Source: Pithys albifrons albifrons (Eukaryota > Chordata > Aves > Passeriformes > Thamnophilidae). From it: DNA of 64,000 nt. Made by a program: the position numbers and the translations under genes. The notes under the pieces were generated by a model. That model saw only the letters and a program-made list of their open reading frames with translations, had not been told where the DNA came from and made no database searches. Positions 36,300 to 49,700 of this stretch are shown piece by piece (position 1 is the stretch's first letter; each line of letters starts with the position of its first letter). Where the stretch lies: positions 5,542,160 through 5,606,159 of the forward strand of contig NC_092465.1 of NCBI RefSeq assembly GCF_047495875.1, written 5' to 3'.

Positions 36300-37189
36300 C
36301 TGTTATAAAATGGTGGTATTACAGAAATCAATGAGTGCTTTTGGTGTATGTTCTCAGTATGTCATCATTCACTTCAAATATTTGTGAAAGTTTTCAAGAA
36401 ATAATGGAAATAAAAAAAGAAGAAACACTGAAAAAGTTATGAAAAGGGATAGACTGCACATGTGAGGGAGAAGGAAGCAAGGAAGAGATAAAAGAAAGAA
36501 TGGAGTAATAGAGAAAGAACAAAGGAAAGAAAAAGGAAGAAAGAAAAAAACCCAAAGTAATAAACTTATACATTGTATTTGATAATTTTAATTGCTTCAC
36601 TCTTTATAAAGGCTTCATTCGATGATTAGAGACTTTAAACTGAAAACAGTATTTAAAACTCATTATTTTCCTTTTTCTTTGAATTCTTCATTATGTAAAA
36701 CATGTACTCCAGTGCTCTTGGAATGTTTTGTTCTTTTCATTGAATTGCCCCATTTTTATTTTAATGCCCTTGTAGACTGGATATGCTCTACAAATACCTG
36801 CCTATCTGCTAAGAACAAACACTCTTACAGTGCCTGTTTCCCATTTCCTTTCTAAAATTCCTTTTCTAACTGAAAATATAGTTTTGTTTACTTGTTTCTT
36901 TTAAATACCTGCCTGTTTTTGTTTCTTGAACAGATTTCTTGCACCAGCACAATGCCCATGAGTCATGTCCACACTCACTTTTCTTGCTCAAATTTGCCCA
37001 AAGTTGAGGGCAGTATGTGATTACCAGAAACTGCAGATGAAGACATAAATATTCATTATTTTATTTTATAAATATTAATTTTTTTACCCCTGCATAAGTA
37101 TCTAAAAATGAACACTTACCAGTGTGTTAGAAACTGCATTCCTGTTGACACCTTTCAAATGCCAAATTGCTCAAGCCAAACATCAGAAG
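36300..37189. other. Unique DNA with purine-rich tract
   Basis: No gene recognised. At about 36,461-36,550 the plus strand is nearly all A and G, in GGAAGAAAGA-like words. The minus-strand open frame over it simply translates this tract into serine and phenylalanine repeats. Confidence 0.55.
36461..36550. repeat. Homopurine-like GA-rich tract
   Basis: About 90 bases dominated by GGA, GAAA and AAAG words, with rare pyrimidines. Such tracts can adopt triplex structures, but mirror symmetry is poor here. Confidence 0.75.
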
Positions 37190-37550
37190 ATCACAGAATG
37201 GTTTGGGTTTGAAGGGACCTTAATGTTCATCTTGTTCCACCCCCTGCCATGGGCAAGGACACCTTCCACTATCCCAGGTTGCTCCAAGCCCTGTCCAGCC
37301 TGGCCTTGGACACTTCCAGGGATGGGGCAGCCACAGCTGCTCTGGGCAACCTGTGCCAGGGCCTGCCCACCCTCACAGTCAACCTATTAACTAATCAATT
37401 CTCTCCTCTTTTTGTTTAAAACTGTTGCCTCTTGTCCTGTCACTATCTGCCCATGTAAAAAGTCTCTCTCCTTTTTCATAAACTCTCTATAAGTACTAAA
37501 AGGCCACAATAAGGTCTTCCCAGAGCATTCTGTTCTCCAGGCTGGGAAAA
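37190..37550 (-). mobile_element. CR1 LINE fragment, about 360 bp
   Basis: One of the two longest CR1 copies here, inserted on the minus strand. On the plus strand the reversed order is clear: 'ATCACAGAATGGTTTGGGTT' terminus, 'GAAGGGACCTTAATGTTCAT', 'CCCCTGCCATGGGCAAGGAC', 'CCAGCCTGGCCTTGGACACT', 'CCAGGGATGGGGCAGCCACA', 'CTCTGGGCAACCTGTGCCAG', 'TGTTGCCTCTTGTCCTGTCA', and a decayed 'TCTTCCCAGAGCATTCTGTT' before the 5' truncation at 'CTCCAGGCTGGGAAAA'. The open frame of 88 codons starting at 37,124 is made of this element and is not a gene. Confidence 0.95.
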
Positions 37551-40500
37551 TAATAATAACACAGGTACAAGTCCCTGTGTCAATTTAGCCATTGTGACCC
37601 ATTGGGCTTATGTTTTTTAAGATGGCAGTGGAAACAAAGCCTGATGAGCAGTTCAAAACACTGAAACTTGTGTCTTTCTGCTCCCCAAAATGCATTGAGC
37701 AAATGGCTTTTTAGTTAGACAAGTCCTTTTGATACAGGCTTATAGGTCTCCACTTAGGGAAGCATTTTTATTGAGGGAGAAAAGCCTCATGATGGTACTT
37801 GTTTTTACTGTGGCCTTCAGCATTTCAAGAATTATGGACACCATCTAACCAATGTTAATGTGCAGAGGCACTACCAGGCTGATATACTGAGCATCATTAC
37901 TTACTTTTTAGGAAGTTGGGAATTGAAGGCTGAAATCTCAAGACAGTCCTCTCAGCAGTTCAAGGACTTGGGCTTAGAGTTATCCATAAATTTTGTTTAT
38001 GTTTATCCAATAAGAACTTCATCAGTGAATGCTGCAAAGAATCATTTACTTAAACCTAAATGGGGATTAATTAGTCTACCAAACGGAGGCAAAGGAAATT
38101 CTGAGGCAAGGATGCACTCATAGTCACAGTAACACATCATCTCTTGGTGGCCCTAAAATTTCTCTTGGGATGGCTGCCAAACAAACTTTTTCCTTTTGTT
38201 TATTGGCCAATTTCTACAAATATCTCCCATGAAATGGGAAAACTTCCCTATGTTCCCTATGACAGCCATTTTAGTGGCTGATTTCTTATTGGAATAAATT
38301 CCTCAGAGAAACACTTTTAGCCCTTTACTGATTAATGATTATTTTTACTTAAGCTGCATGTAAAGATTCAGTATCAGGTACATTTCTAACCTCTCAGCCC
38401 CCTATTCAGCACATCAATTGATGCACTTACCAGTTTGCCAGTTCTGCACTAAAAGAAATTAATGAACTATTCTACTTCATTTCATGGCATCTGGTTGATG
38501 GAGAACAGAAACTGCTGTAAACACCAGGGTTGAGTGGGATTTCTGCATGAGGGAGGTGTACAATATTTGGCCTGCATTTTGCCTCATCATCCACCAGGCC
38601 AAGTTAAAATTATCACAACAACCTGCCTTGGGTGAAGCAAAAAGAGTGGTGCAGGCTGTGCAACCTCCTGACTATTAAATTGACCCATTGTCTCTTTTAT
38701 TTGTTCCTTAACCTAATTTTGTGCTATACTGAAATAAATGAGACCACTTATCATGTAAGAGGAAGCACTGCTTAATCTGGCCAATATTGCATATTAAAAT
38801 TATATGTATTCCACAGTTTATAATCAAATATGATGCTCTTCCTGAAATAAGCACTATCTGGCTGTAGTGATAATCACTAATGGGTGAACTGGGTACCAGA
38901 GCACTGTAAATTCAAATGATGACTATGTGGGGATGCTGTAGATTTTTTTCTTGCCTTTGTGTTATTTCAATAGAGAGAAGCATCAGGAAAATAAGGGAAA
39001 ATTTCCTGTAAGGTATACCAATAAAATCTTATAAATCTCATGCTAGTTAATGTTTTCTTAAAGTGTCAACACTTAGAATCACATTCTTTAAAACTGTATT
39101 TCCATGAATGGGATAAATTATATTCTTCATGGATAGGAAGAAAATCTTGAAAATGACAAGGCTGAAAAAGCAGATGGAAAACACAAATAGAAATAAAATC
39201 TTTTGCTGCTGAAGCCTGGCTCATGAACTCAGAACATGAAGGTTGGCTCACCTGGCATATAGTCCCCATTCCTTGGTGAGGCTCCTCAGGATTCTCACAG
39301 GCAGGAGGGAGAGGAGGATGGGGTGGAACCAAGTATTCTCTGAATGACAGATCTATTTTGAGAGGTGTTGGGTGCTCACAGGGTACTTAGTTGCAAGCCT
39401 AAGGATAGACATGAATACTTCTCTTTGCCCTTTCAGATGAAGCAAAAGCAGCAGATCAGAGAATCTTGCACTGCAGAAAGAGTTTGATTCAGCATTATGA
39501 TTTATTTATAGTCCCCACCTTGTACAAAGGGTAAACAGAGGGACAGGGGTGAAATCACAGCCTGAGCAAGGTTAGCACAATAATGTCCTTAACCCTTCAT
39601 GCCAGAACTTAGCAGCAGACAGATTTCCAAGATTTCCTCAGTTCTTGGTCATCAACAGCTTGCATTAATTCTGTGGAAATTGCAGGTGAGCACTTGATAT
39701 TTTGAAACACCCTTGGTACAGTCAGTACTCTGAAACTCCCTTGGCATGTTTTACTTCCTGTGCTATTTCTGTCTGGTTTTTATTCCACTATTGATTTTAA
39801 TGGACTTCAATTTAAGTCTCTTGTCTCTGAATCTTTAGAGCTTTATTTATACAGAGCACAGACTACTAGATCACTGATCTCATTTCCCCTCCCCATCCAC
39901 ACCCCTGACTCCTTAAAGCACTATTTTTAACACTGTTCTATTATTTTAATTGGTCTAAATTTAGAAACATTTAGATACCTTTCAAATCATCTGAAGTTTC
40001 ACTGCTGTTTAATGACTTTTTCTTTGTGGATATATTGCTATAATTGACAAGTACATACTACTGCATGTCATCTAACTCTGATGTTCTGAAAGCTCAGAAC
40101 TGGTTAAATCTGTATTTTAGTCACAAAGTGAATTCACAAACCATTCCATCATTAGCTACAGCAAATGCTAAAAGAGTTTTAGAGCAGGAGAACATTATTC
40201 CCTATTCATAAATTTAAATCACTTCCTCATCCTCATATTTCATGTTTATGGGAATGTAGCTTGAATTTTAAGTTTAGCAGCTCTAACTACTGAATTGGGA
40301 ACTGCTGCCCCCTCCCCTCAGCTTTCCAACCAGGGTAAATCTTCTGTGCCTTTGCCAATGAGGCACAACATCAATTATGTACAATAAACCCATGCAAACC
40401 TGCTGCACAAATTCCTTCTTGGGGTGTCATAAAGCAAGAGCTGTTGCAATCAGTGTCTATAACCAAAAAATCTTCAGAAATGGACATTTTAGTTCAGATT

Positions 40501-40582
40501 TATGGTCTCACTAATTGGCCAGAGTTTCAATGTCATTCTAATAAGTTATGTACATTTGAGTGCTTGGAATTGCCCTTAGAGG

Positions 40583-40603
40583 CTCCGAGAGGAGCTCTCG
40601 GGG
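40583..40603. repeat. Short hairpin with CpGs
   Basis: CCGAGAG at 40,585-40,591 and CTCTCGG at 40,595-40,601 form a perfect 7-bp stem with a GAG loop, extended by one wobble and one further pair. Four CpGs fall within 50 bases, which is unusual locally. Confidence 0.75.
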
Positions 40604-43600
40604 AAGAGGAATCAGCGAAGCGGAGTCTGGCTATAGACTGAGTTTAACTTACTCTGTACATATGCACACCAATCTTGTAAGAGGAAAAGGTCATATGCAG
40701 ACAAGCCATAACCCTGTCTACTGAATCTTTAGCCCATGTACCACAGTTCACTTCCCAGAAAGCTACTCTGTTCTGGAAACTGCCTTGAAAGATGGAGAAT
40801 AAAATGAAAGAACAAGTTCTCAACTATCTGACAACTTCTCTCAAAGGACCACTCTTTAGGAGAACAAAGAACAATACTCTGTTTTTTTCCAGTCAGAAAT
40901 TCTGCTTTGCCTTCTCTCAGGAAAAAAAAATAACTTCAAGGCTGCCAGAAGTCAAACTGCCTGGTGACTCCTGTTGCAACAGGAGGAATCAGTAGTGCTT
41001 TCCACAGAAATGACAGGGAGAACCCTGATTCTGTAACCAAATTTCTGCTAAGTAGCTAAAAATCTACTCCCTGATGTACATATCCAGTTAAAGCAGGATC
41101 ACCTATCCTTTATTATAGCCCAAATGACTGAAGCAGTTTGACATGCATATTTCTCTCTCTCTCATGGAAATAAATTTCCTTTTGGTAAATTTACTGTGTA
41201 GGGAAATGTCCCAAATAACCATGTGCTCTTCACTTTGGAAACCTATCTAGCAAACAAAATATTGAAGTGCAAATGTCAGCCTGTGATTAAACTTCAGCTT
41301 CCTTAATCTCTCCCTAGCAAAAGGCTGGGAAAATGACCCTAAAGAAAAGATGTTTCTAATCTAAAGCAATATGAACTATTTCTTAGCCCGTGCCATTCCA
41401 TGCTGCCAATTCAGGAGAGTGGGTGAGAAGTGACACTGCCTTTGGCCCTGAATTTATATCCTTAACTATGCCCATTCCTCCTGTACTCCATGTGGAGTGA
41501 ATCCTGCCTTGCTGAAGAGAACTCTGCACTGACAAAGCACAGGACATCCCTGGACCTGATCCATCAGGACAGGTCAGACACCAGTGCCAGCCCAGAGAGG
41601 TTGTTTTCCTTTTGGAAGTTCACTGTAGCAGCTCACTTTGGCAAATATGAAGCTCTTCCAGCCATCCTGCCTTGACATCATCTCCTCCCTTCCAGCAAGG
41701 CAGAGGTAGCTTCAAACAACTCAGCCTTTCAGCAGCATAATGCGTTTCCAGGAGCAATACCCCACATCTTTATTCATGATGTGAATGATGATATGAGTAG
41801 TAATAATGAAACAGGGTGATAAAGTTCCCCATTGTGAACTAGTATTAATCTAATTTCCTACAGGATGTTTATCTAAGTCAGAAATAACCAAGCAGTTCAA
41901 AACACTTTGGCAAGTCTCTGATGAAAAGAAGCCTGGGAAGTGTGAAGGGTTGCTGGAGAATGCTAAATTGCATTCACTCAGCTGTGCTGAGAAGCCTAAG
42001 CTGACTCTGGCAGGGTTTTGCTAGGATCTATCCAGTGAAAATGGTCTTCTTATTTTTATGAATGTTAAAAATCATCATCTACATTAAAAAAAACAAAATC
42101 CAACAATGAGCATTCAAGACTTTCATCCATAACAACAATTTCACCACACTGAAATTTTTTCATAAATACTGAAAATCTTATGGGGGTTTTTTTGAAAAAA
42201 AAATGAAATAATAACATGTAGTGCTAATGTAGGTACTTTATAGCTTTGTATGCCCCATGAAGTTCTGTGTTTAAGTACAAACCCCTCCCAGCATACAAAA
42301 AGGCATGAGCTCCCCACTCCCATTAACATACTTTAAGGCTGTCACTAGAGCAGGTTTTTTCTGCAGTTCCATTTCTATTTCAAATGCATTTTCCCTGCCT
42401 TGCCACATAAAGGACAATCACTGCTGTTCTCAGGCTGTCTTTAAAGATGTGGACACTCTGGAAGATGGGGGAGCCCAACATATTGTTAGTGCCACTTCCA
42501 TAAAGGTGGACTTGAGTCTTTCCAAGAGAAAGGCGAGTTCTGTACATGTCTCATTTCTGTTCCTAGCAATTTTTTTGCTGTCTTCTCCACTGAGGTTGCT
42601 TACCTTATTAGGATGTGCCCCTATGTTAATTACATTTATTTCAGGATTTTGGTGCAGCTGGAGCTGGTGCTGGGGCTGGCAGGTGTGGGGCTGTGCTGGA
42701 AAGGCTGGGTGGTACAGCCACGTGTCTGGGCACAGGACTCCTCCAAAAAGTCCTTTTTTCATCACTAGAAACTAAAAGGGGTGGCCCCTTCCAATGAGCA
42801 ATGCCAGTCTTTGCCAAATTAGTACAGATGTGGCTGGAGAGTCTCGGGGAACCAGAGCTTCCATTTGAGAAGCAGTTCCCTAAATCACAGCATGGGAATG
42901 TGTGTAAAATGGCTTGGGTGAATTAGCATATCTGACAGGCAAGGAATTTAACTAGCATTCAACCTTGTACTTAATGAATAGTCCATATGTCCAGAGAAAC
43001 AGGTAATTTATAGTCTAACATTTCCTTTTGATCTGTCGTTTGCTCTTTCTCTTTAGAATTAAATCACTCCTCAATGCACAAGGGAAGAAGTCAAAGGGAA
43101 GAAGTCTTTTTATTTTTAATTAGAATGTGCTAAATGGTAATAAAGTAATCTGAATACAGCAGAGACCTCTTAAATCCATAACAGTAAATCTATTGCTTCA
43201 AGAGGTCCATCCCTTATCTGGTGTTCATTTAAGAAGGCTTCACCTGAAGTGCCACACTGCCATGAACCTGTGCTAATAGAGTAATATATTTAAATAATTC
43301 AATAAAGCATCTGTTGTAGATTGTGATATGCCTTGTAATTTTATTGACAGAGGTTTGTTTTGTCTTGAGACACATAAAATGCTTGGTTAAATGGCTTGAT
43401 TATATAGTACTTTTAAAAATATTCACTTGATTGATTTCTTGTACTATGCAACTTGTCAGTGATTAGTCCAGATGATTTTTTAAAATGCAAATAATTGGAT
43501 TGGCTCTTAAAAATTAGGATTTCACTCACTTGGGAAGGAATTCTAATGTGTGTGACAGAAGCAGCAATATGAAAATGACATTATTTTGTATGCAAGTGTT

Positions 43601-43633
43601 AAGGTATTAGGTGAAACAACACAAAAGGATGGT

Positions 43634-43685
43634 TTATATGTGTATATGTATATATATGTATATATTTGTATAAAGGTATATGTAG
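43634..43685. repeat. TA/TG-rich low-complexity stretch
   Basis: Alternating TATA, TGTA and ATGTATAT words over about 50 bases. It is an interrupted purine-pyrimidine alternation and probably a decayed dinucleotide microsatellite. Confidence 0.8.
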
Positions 43686-43795
43686 AAGAGGAAAGAGATA
43701 ATGTCTGAACTATAAATGCAACCAAAAGGTTATGATTTGTTAAACTTTATTAGTCAAGCAAAATAGGCAAGAGTATAGACACTTTTCCATGAAGC

Positions 43796-43826
43796 TTGGT
43801 TGGTTGGTTGGTTGGTTGGTTGGTTG
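43796..43826. repeat. (TTGG)n tetranucleotide microsatellite
   Basis: Nearly eight perfect TTGG units without interruption. This is the cleanest microsatellite in the window and likely to vary in length between individuals. Confidence 0.95.
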
Positions 43827-44666
43827 TTTTTCTACCTATATATGTAGACAGCTTGCTACTACTTGAGTAAAAGTGGATTTTGGCTGACTTTAAGCTTCTT
43901 TCACCTTAAAGCAATTACCTCCACTTTGTGTATGCAACAGCCTATTCACTCAATCCTCTCTGATCCCAGAAGCTGAAAAAGGCAACATGAGGAATTATCT
44001 GTCCCATTTTCTCCCTCGGCTGAGGGGACACATGCGGCGTTCGGATACAGCACAGACTAATATGGGAAGTTTACTTTATTTCCAGGTTAGCAGGAGGCTT
44101 GTTTTTGGAAGCACTACTAATTTGTGTTTGATAGGATGGCTGCTTGGTTTGAAATGGGGCTATTTTCCTAAAACAACTCTCTTCCCTGCTTCTTTTCTGA
44201 GCACTTGATCCCAAGCCAAGGACTCCGGCAGCTCTTCCCTGCTCATGCTCGACAGGGCACAATGCTGTGGGGTTTGTTAACTGTTCCCTGTTTCTCTCAC
44301 TTTTAGAACAGGTATGTTTTCCTCCTGTCAGAAGGAGAATTTATGGCTTCATATTTCAGCATACTTTGTGGAAAGGAAAGTAAATAATTTCTCAGGAGGA
44401 TCATTGGTCCTTGAGGACAGGGCTTTGAAGTGCTTATGGGATGAATGCACGGACAGATTGTGGAGCTCTTCCACTCAGCATCTTGATTTATTTACCCTTG
44501 GTGCACTTTGTTCTTTTATTTTTAACTGAAATATTTTAGGAGACGTTGCTACTTTTGCTTTGCTGGAGACAAGCGTGATTGCACAGACCGTAAGGCTTTG
44601 TACCATGGCTCTTTGCTTTAATCTGAAATGACAGCTACATCTGTTGGAAGTTTGTTCCTATCTTCT

Positions 44667-44723
44667 GTTTGTTTTTTCTGTGTTTTTTTTGTTTGGTTTT
44701 TTTGTTTGGTTTGTTTGTTTTTT
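44667..44723. repeat. T-rich (TTTG/TTTGG)n tract
   Basis: Repeated TTTG and TTTGG words with runs of up to eight T. It resembles the tract at 23.63 kb. Confidence 0.8.
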
Positions 44724-46613
44724 AATTGACAGGTTGAAGGAGCGTTTTTAATGACAGTCTTGGTAGTTGCAGACGGTTTTTCAGATGCTTTTCCCAGCCT
44801 GTGAGTTGCTCTTCACTGGTTTTGCTCTTTGGTAGAAGTTCCAGTTGACTCCAGAGCTTTTGTATCAGCAGTCCCTGTGGGGAAAAGTCAGAAACAGACA
44901 CTTATTTAACTTACCCTAGTTGTTCTGTATTCTGCAGGCTGTGTTTGTATTTTGCCACACTGAGGTTAAACTCAGTGGACACGCACGTGGGTGTAGGTGG
45001 TGGGTTATGGCCAAAGCCCCTCACAAGTTATAGCAGCAGCTTCAGTCACTCTTGTTCCATTTGCCTTCTCCTCTAGCCAGGTTTTGCTTCACTGCTGTAA
45101 TTTAATGTCAGATTTTCCTTGATTCTTCACTTATGATCACAGGATCTTGGACCATGGTAGCACAGATGTTGCAGATATTGTAGTTAAAGGTCATTAATAA
45201 GTTTAATTTTGTACCTAATATTATTTTTAGGGTGTGGCATTGCTATCAAGATTAGAAAGCATAAAAATATGCTTGAAGTTTTTGTGCTTTAAGCATTACA
45301 GTGATGGGCAAAGAAAAAAAAAATCCAAAGAAAATAGAAAAAAACCCTGTTGGGTTGGAAAAACAGACCAAAAGTGCTGGATACCAGCTGAGCCTTCTCA
45401 GCTAAGGCAGTACATGAGACACAAATCCACCTCAGGAATGGAGTTCCCAAGAGCCCTGCTCCAACCTGAAACAACAGCTATTACTGATCAGCCTGTGTTA
45501 GAAGCACCCAACTTTTATGTGGTTTTTGCACTGTATGTCTCAATATTTCCATCACTGCATTCTCATTTAGTGTTAGTTTAGTCAACTGGAGGCTGCAGTA
45601 GAAGCTACTTGTCCAATTATTTTGAATTTTTCTAGGTTTACTCATGTTGACACGTTCATTTTTAGTACGACACTCTTGATAAAATAACTGAGATGTTGCC
45701 CAGTGTTTACATTGAGGAGAGAAATGCAACACTAGAAAATATGTGTGTGCAAACAGTCTAAATAAAGAAAATTGAGAGAGTGCTTTAGCTAAGAAAAAAA
45801 ACCCATAAAATTAAGCTTTAACTCAAAACATCCTTTTTTGACCTCACTTAAAATATATATTAAAAACATACTAAAATATTAATATCTTCTTTTCACTGAC
45901 CTTTCTCTGACCTCAGTCCAAAGCATTTCCATGCCAGTCAGTGGTATTGAACTAAAAAGCATCTTTGACTGACATCATTGACGACGAGCATTAGTGAAGA
46001 AGTTTCTTCCCTCTTCCAGCTGCTCTCTGTGTCCCAAACCCCCTCCCCACTGCAGCTCTGCCTGGGAGCTCCAGGTTCTCACCCTGAGTACCAGGAGGTG
46101 GCCACGAGCAGGATCTCAGGGTTTGCCCAAGTGCATACCCACAGCTCAGCTCAGAACATCTCCTGAAACTATGCAAGTGAGAGGATTGTGTACCTGCCTC
46201 TTTTACTGCTTCTATAGATTTTTCCTAATTCCAAAATATTTTCAGGTCATAGGGTAAAACTCAAAAGGTGATTGCAACAACTGCATTACAATGAATGTAG
46301 GCTGGGCTTTCAGCTGGAATATTAATCTATTTTAGGCTGTTGCACAATCTCTGGTCAGCAGGTCTAGACAGGGAACATTTAATTTCTCTAAAGCTTCTGC
46401 TCTTGGGATTCAGCTAAGAGTCATTAAACCCAGGACATCAAAAACACAGAACTGCTCCACAGATTCAGTTCACAGCCTTCTTTAACTATTAGTTATGATT
46501 ATTGTAATTGTATACCTTCATTAGTTTTCCTTTTCCCCATTTAAAAGTAATACGGAATCTTTAGGCAATTACAGCATACAATTAGCATTCAGTAGCAGCA
46601 TCAAGCCACTAAA

Positions 46614-46775
46614 ATCACAGAAGAATCACAGAGTGGTTTGGGGTGGAGGGGAACTTAATGTTCCTCTTGTCCCAACTTCCCTGCCATGGGCAGGTACAGC
46701 TTCCATTAGATCACATTGCTCAAAATCCCATCCAGCCTGGACTTGAATCCTTCCAGGGGTGGGGCATCCACAACT
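46614..46775 (-). mobile_element. CR1 LINE 3'-end fragment
   Basis: Minus-strand CR1. From the 3' end the plus strand reads 'ATCACAGAAGAATCACAGAG', 'TGGTTTGGGGTGGAGGGGAA', 'CTTAATGTTCCTCTTGTCCC', 'CCCTGCCATGGGCAGGTACA', 'CCATCCAGCCTGGACTTGAA' and 'TTCCAGGGGTGGGGCATCCA', then stops. The tail has an extra few bases between two copies of the terminal repeat. About 160 bp and non-coding. Confidence 0.94.
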
Positions 46776-49700
46776 TTGAAATGTAAAATAGTTTAAATGC
46801 AATCTGATAGTAGTTCAATGTGAAATTGCCTATAAATATTTCCACTAAAAGTTTACTTTTATTTCCACTAAAAGTTTACTTTTAGTGAAGATTATTATGA
46901 AATGTGCTGCAATGTCAACCTGTATTCAGATAAAGTGTAATTAGGTCTGGGTAAGTTTTGATCTTCTTGCACTGAGTATAATTTCTTTGTGCCTTACTTG
47001 CAACATGTGCTTTCACTGAACCACTGAATTTTAAAAGTTTTACAAACTCTTTTTGTAATTTCTGTATCAACAATTACCTGAGCAACCTTGTTAACATCTG
47101 CAGATGTTGCTAGTTACATTTGACTTAACTACTCATTTCTTAAAAACAAAATGGTTTTGAGAAAATCCATATGGAATATACATAATGATATCAATGTCAG
47201 GATCTATTTATGACTATGAATACACATTTTGCTATGGATATTATTATATGTATTCCTATGTAATATACAAAAAGTATAATAATATCACACTTTGCCATAA
47301 AAAGAAATATTATTTTCTTTGTAGTCTTTCTTTACAAAGTATTTTATGAAATAAAGCAAAGAAAGATATACATCAAAATACCAGAAATAAGCTGTAGTCA
47401 TGAACTATTGCCAAATAACATTAGATCTGCAGGCTGGTCCCCAAGTTAATACAGTTTTTATTTTCTAGTGAAGAAGAAACTTAAACATTTGTATCCACCT
47501 ACCTCCTTCCCAGAGCACATGGTTATGTACATCACAGGAAGAATGATGATCTTTGTCTGGATTGTTGGAAACAGGGTGGATTTGTGGCTGAAAAGATGAG
47601 AGGCCACTGGTTTTGCTTATGTTCCTTGACCTGTCCCACAACTCCAGTTTTCATGTCACTTCAGCTCCTGATACCCAATCTCTGCCATGCAAAATGTATT
47701 GTTTCTGATACATCTGAGGACAGCTAAGACAGCATTGGCAGTTCTTCTTCTCCCAGCTTATCCTCCAGCTTTTCTGCTGCCTGTGTGGAGTTCAAATGCA
47801 ATTATATTAGAAATGCAATCCACTTTCACAGTTGTATTAAACTGATTTTCTTATTACTTTATAAAACAACAACAAAAAAGGGCTTTTCTAGTTGTGTATG
47901 ACCAATAAATTATGCAACAAATCACAAAACCTGCACCAGCATTTCATGCTGAGGTTGGTTTTGGCAATTTTCCCAGCTGTGGTACAAAAGCCACGTCTCT
48001 TTGTGCCAGGTCCAGGACAGATGGGATCAGGAAGCACAAGGCTGGAAGGAGCAGATTTGATCACAGCACTTTGCAGGGGGTATTATTCAGTTCATCTTCA
48101 TTTATAGAGCTTAAATCAGGTTTGTTTGGCAGGTGTTGAGCACAGGAGACAGTCAGGGTCAGCAAAGCATTCTCTGTTGGGATCCTCTACACGCAGATGC
48201 GCCCAAGTGTTCCCTTCACTTCGGTGTCTGTTCTCCTGTGCCTTGGGAAGGAGGTGAGAGCACAGCAAAGCTGGCCCTGAACTACCAACATGCAATGTTG
48301 GAGCCTGCCCTTAACACTGAGCTGGGCAAAGAGGGAAAAAGTGACTGGTTCTGATTTTCCACATCATTGCATGGGTCCTGACTGACCAGACCATCCAGAG
48401 AAGAGGAAACCCCAAAGCAAGAGAGATGGAGGGATTTTATTTATTTTTGACAAGGAGAGAGCTCTGCTGGATATGGTCAGAGAGAAGACATGGGGAAAAT
48501 GTCATAATTTCTTTTTTTAAATGACCAGAATTTGTATTATAGTTCATTTTTCAAAGACGATTGATCCAGAGTTGCATATGCTTAATTGACTACATTTTAA
48601 AAAAGAAACTTTTTATTTATTAACAACACTCTGCCATTTAATCAAATCACAATGGCAGAGAACATGATGATGCCCTTCCATGAAAGGGTCAATGTGAAAT
48701 CCTTGAACATAAGAGGAGCAACAATAGTCTGACTATTTTCACAAGATGGTTTGGACAAGCAGATGACCAGATGGACGAGAGGAGAGACAAACACTCCACT
48801 GCTGGCAAGCACCCAAAGCTTCTTGAACCTCATGTACTCTTCCCTAATAAATATGTCATTTCAATACCAGCCATGGTAATGCAGTGATAACAGCAGGGGA
48901 ATAACTCTCCTTATAATTGTACGAGACATCCAGATATATTCCCCTGTCTCCCTGACTAATGTTTCCAACATGACTTGTTAGCTTCTGCAATGATCAAGCA
49001 GCTATTAAAGATAAAACTGTGTTAACCTTTTCAAAAATTAGAGGAGCATGACTGGAACTGGAACTACAATGGCTTCCCGGAGACTGGAGCAAAAGGGTGA
49101 AAGATCATCCTGCTGAGACATCAGTAATGGATATATTATTTATTTAGCATGTCTGGAACGCATATGGAAGATGTGGCCCCATGCAAATGCCTCCTCCTTA
49201 CTAGGTAACTGCTCTAACCCGTGTAGGCAGGTAAGCAGAGAGGTCCTGGATCAGCTTTTATAGGAGAGGTAAATTATATCTCTATTTAGTTTCCCTCCCC
49301 TGCACAGAGTCTAGCAGATTGATCAAAGAAAAAGAACTTCTGAAACTCTGAAATCAACCACCTTTTCATTTTGCATTTAAATTGCAACCTAAACCATCTT
49401 AGTCCTAAGGAACTTGCTGAGAACCAACTCACTCATCACAGCTTGTTCACATTTGTACCTTCAGTCACAGATCCGTGAGTGAGACACACTACACTTCATA
49501 CAGCAAAACCCTCAAGAGTGGCAGCAGGGGTGTCTGTCATCCCATGAGCTGACAAACCAGAGGTGCTGGATGTTCAGAAATTAGCTTGTCTGATATTGCA
49601 GGCAGGCAAAAATTCATCCTTGGCGTGCATAAATGGTAATAAAAAAACCTGATCTTTGTTAACTGATAAGTATAATCTGTAGACTACAAGTGACAAACAG

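Larger units (their letters stand above)
37551..46613. other. Unique DNA, no gene recognised
   Basis: AT-rich unique sequence. It holds the CpG-containing hairpin at 40,583-40,603, the TA-rich stretch at 43.63-43.69 kb, the TTGG microsatellite and the TTTG tract at 44.67-44.72 kb. The largest frames (156 codons plus and 111 codons minus at 42.3-42.8 kb) overlap antiparallel and have no family signature. The stretch 43.96-44.75 kb has somewhat more CpG than average but shows no repeat or exon that could be recognised. Confidence 0.5.

Noticed and set aside
37124..37390. 88-codon plus-strand frame with a proline- and tryptophan-rich end
   Set aside because: It is mostly antisense CR1 sequence.
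42305..42775. 156-codon plus-strand frame overlapping a 111-codon minus-strand frame
   Set aside because: Antiparallel overlap and lack of any family signature suggest chance openness in locally GC-richer DNA.
43960..44750. Region with slightly raised CpG and splice-acceptor-like TTTATTTCCAG near 44,083
   Set aside because: No matching donor, frame or promoter pattern could be supported.
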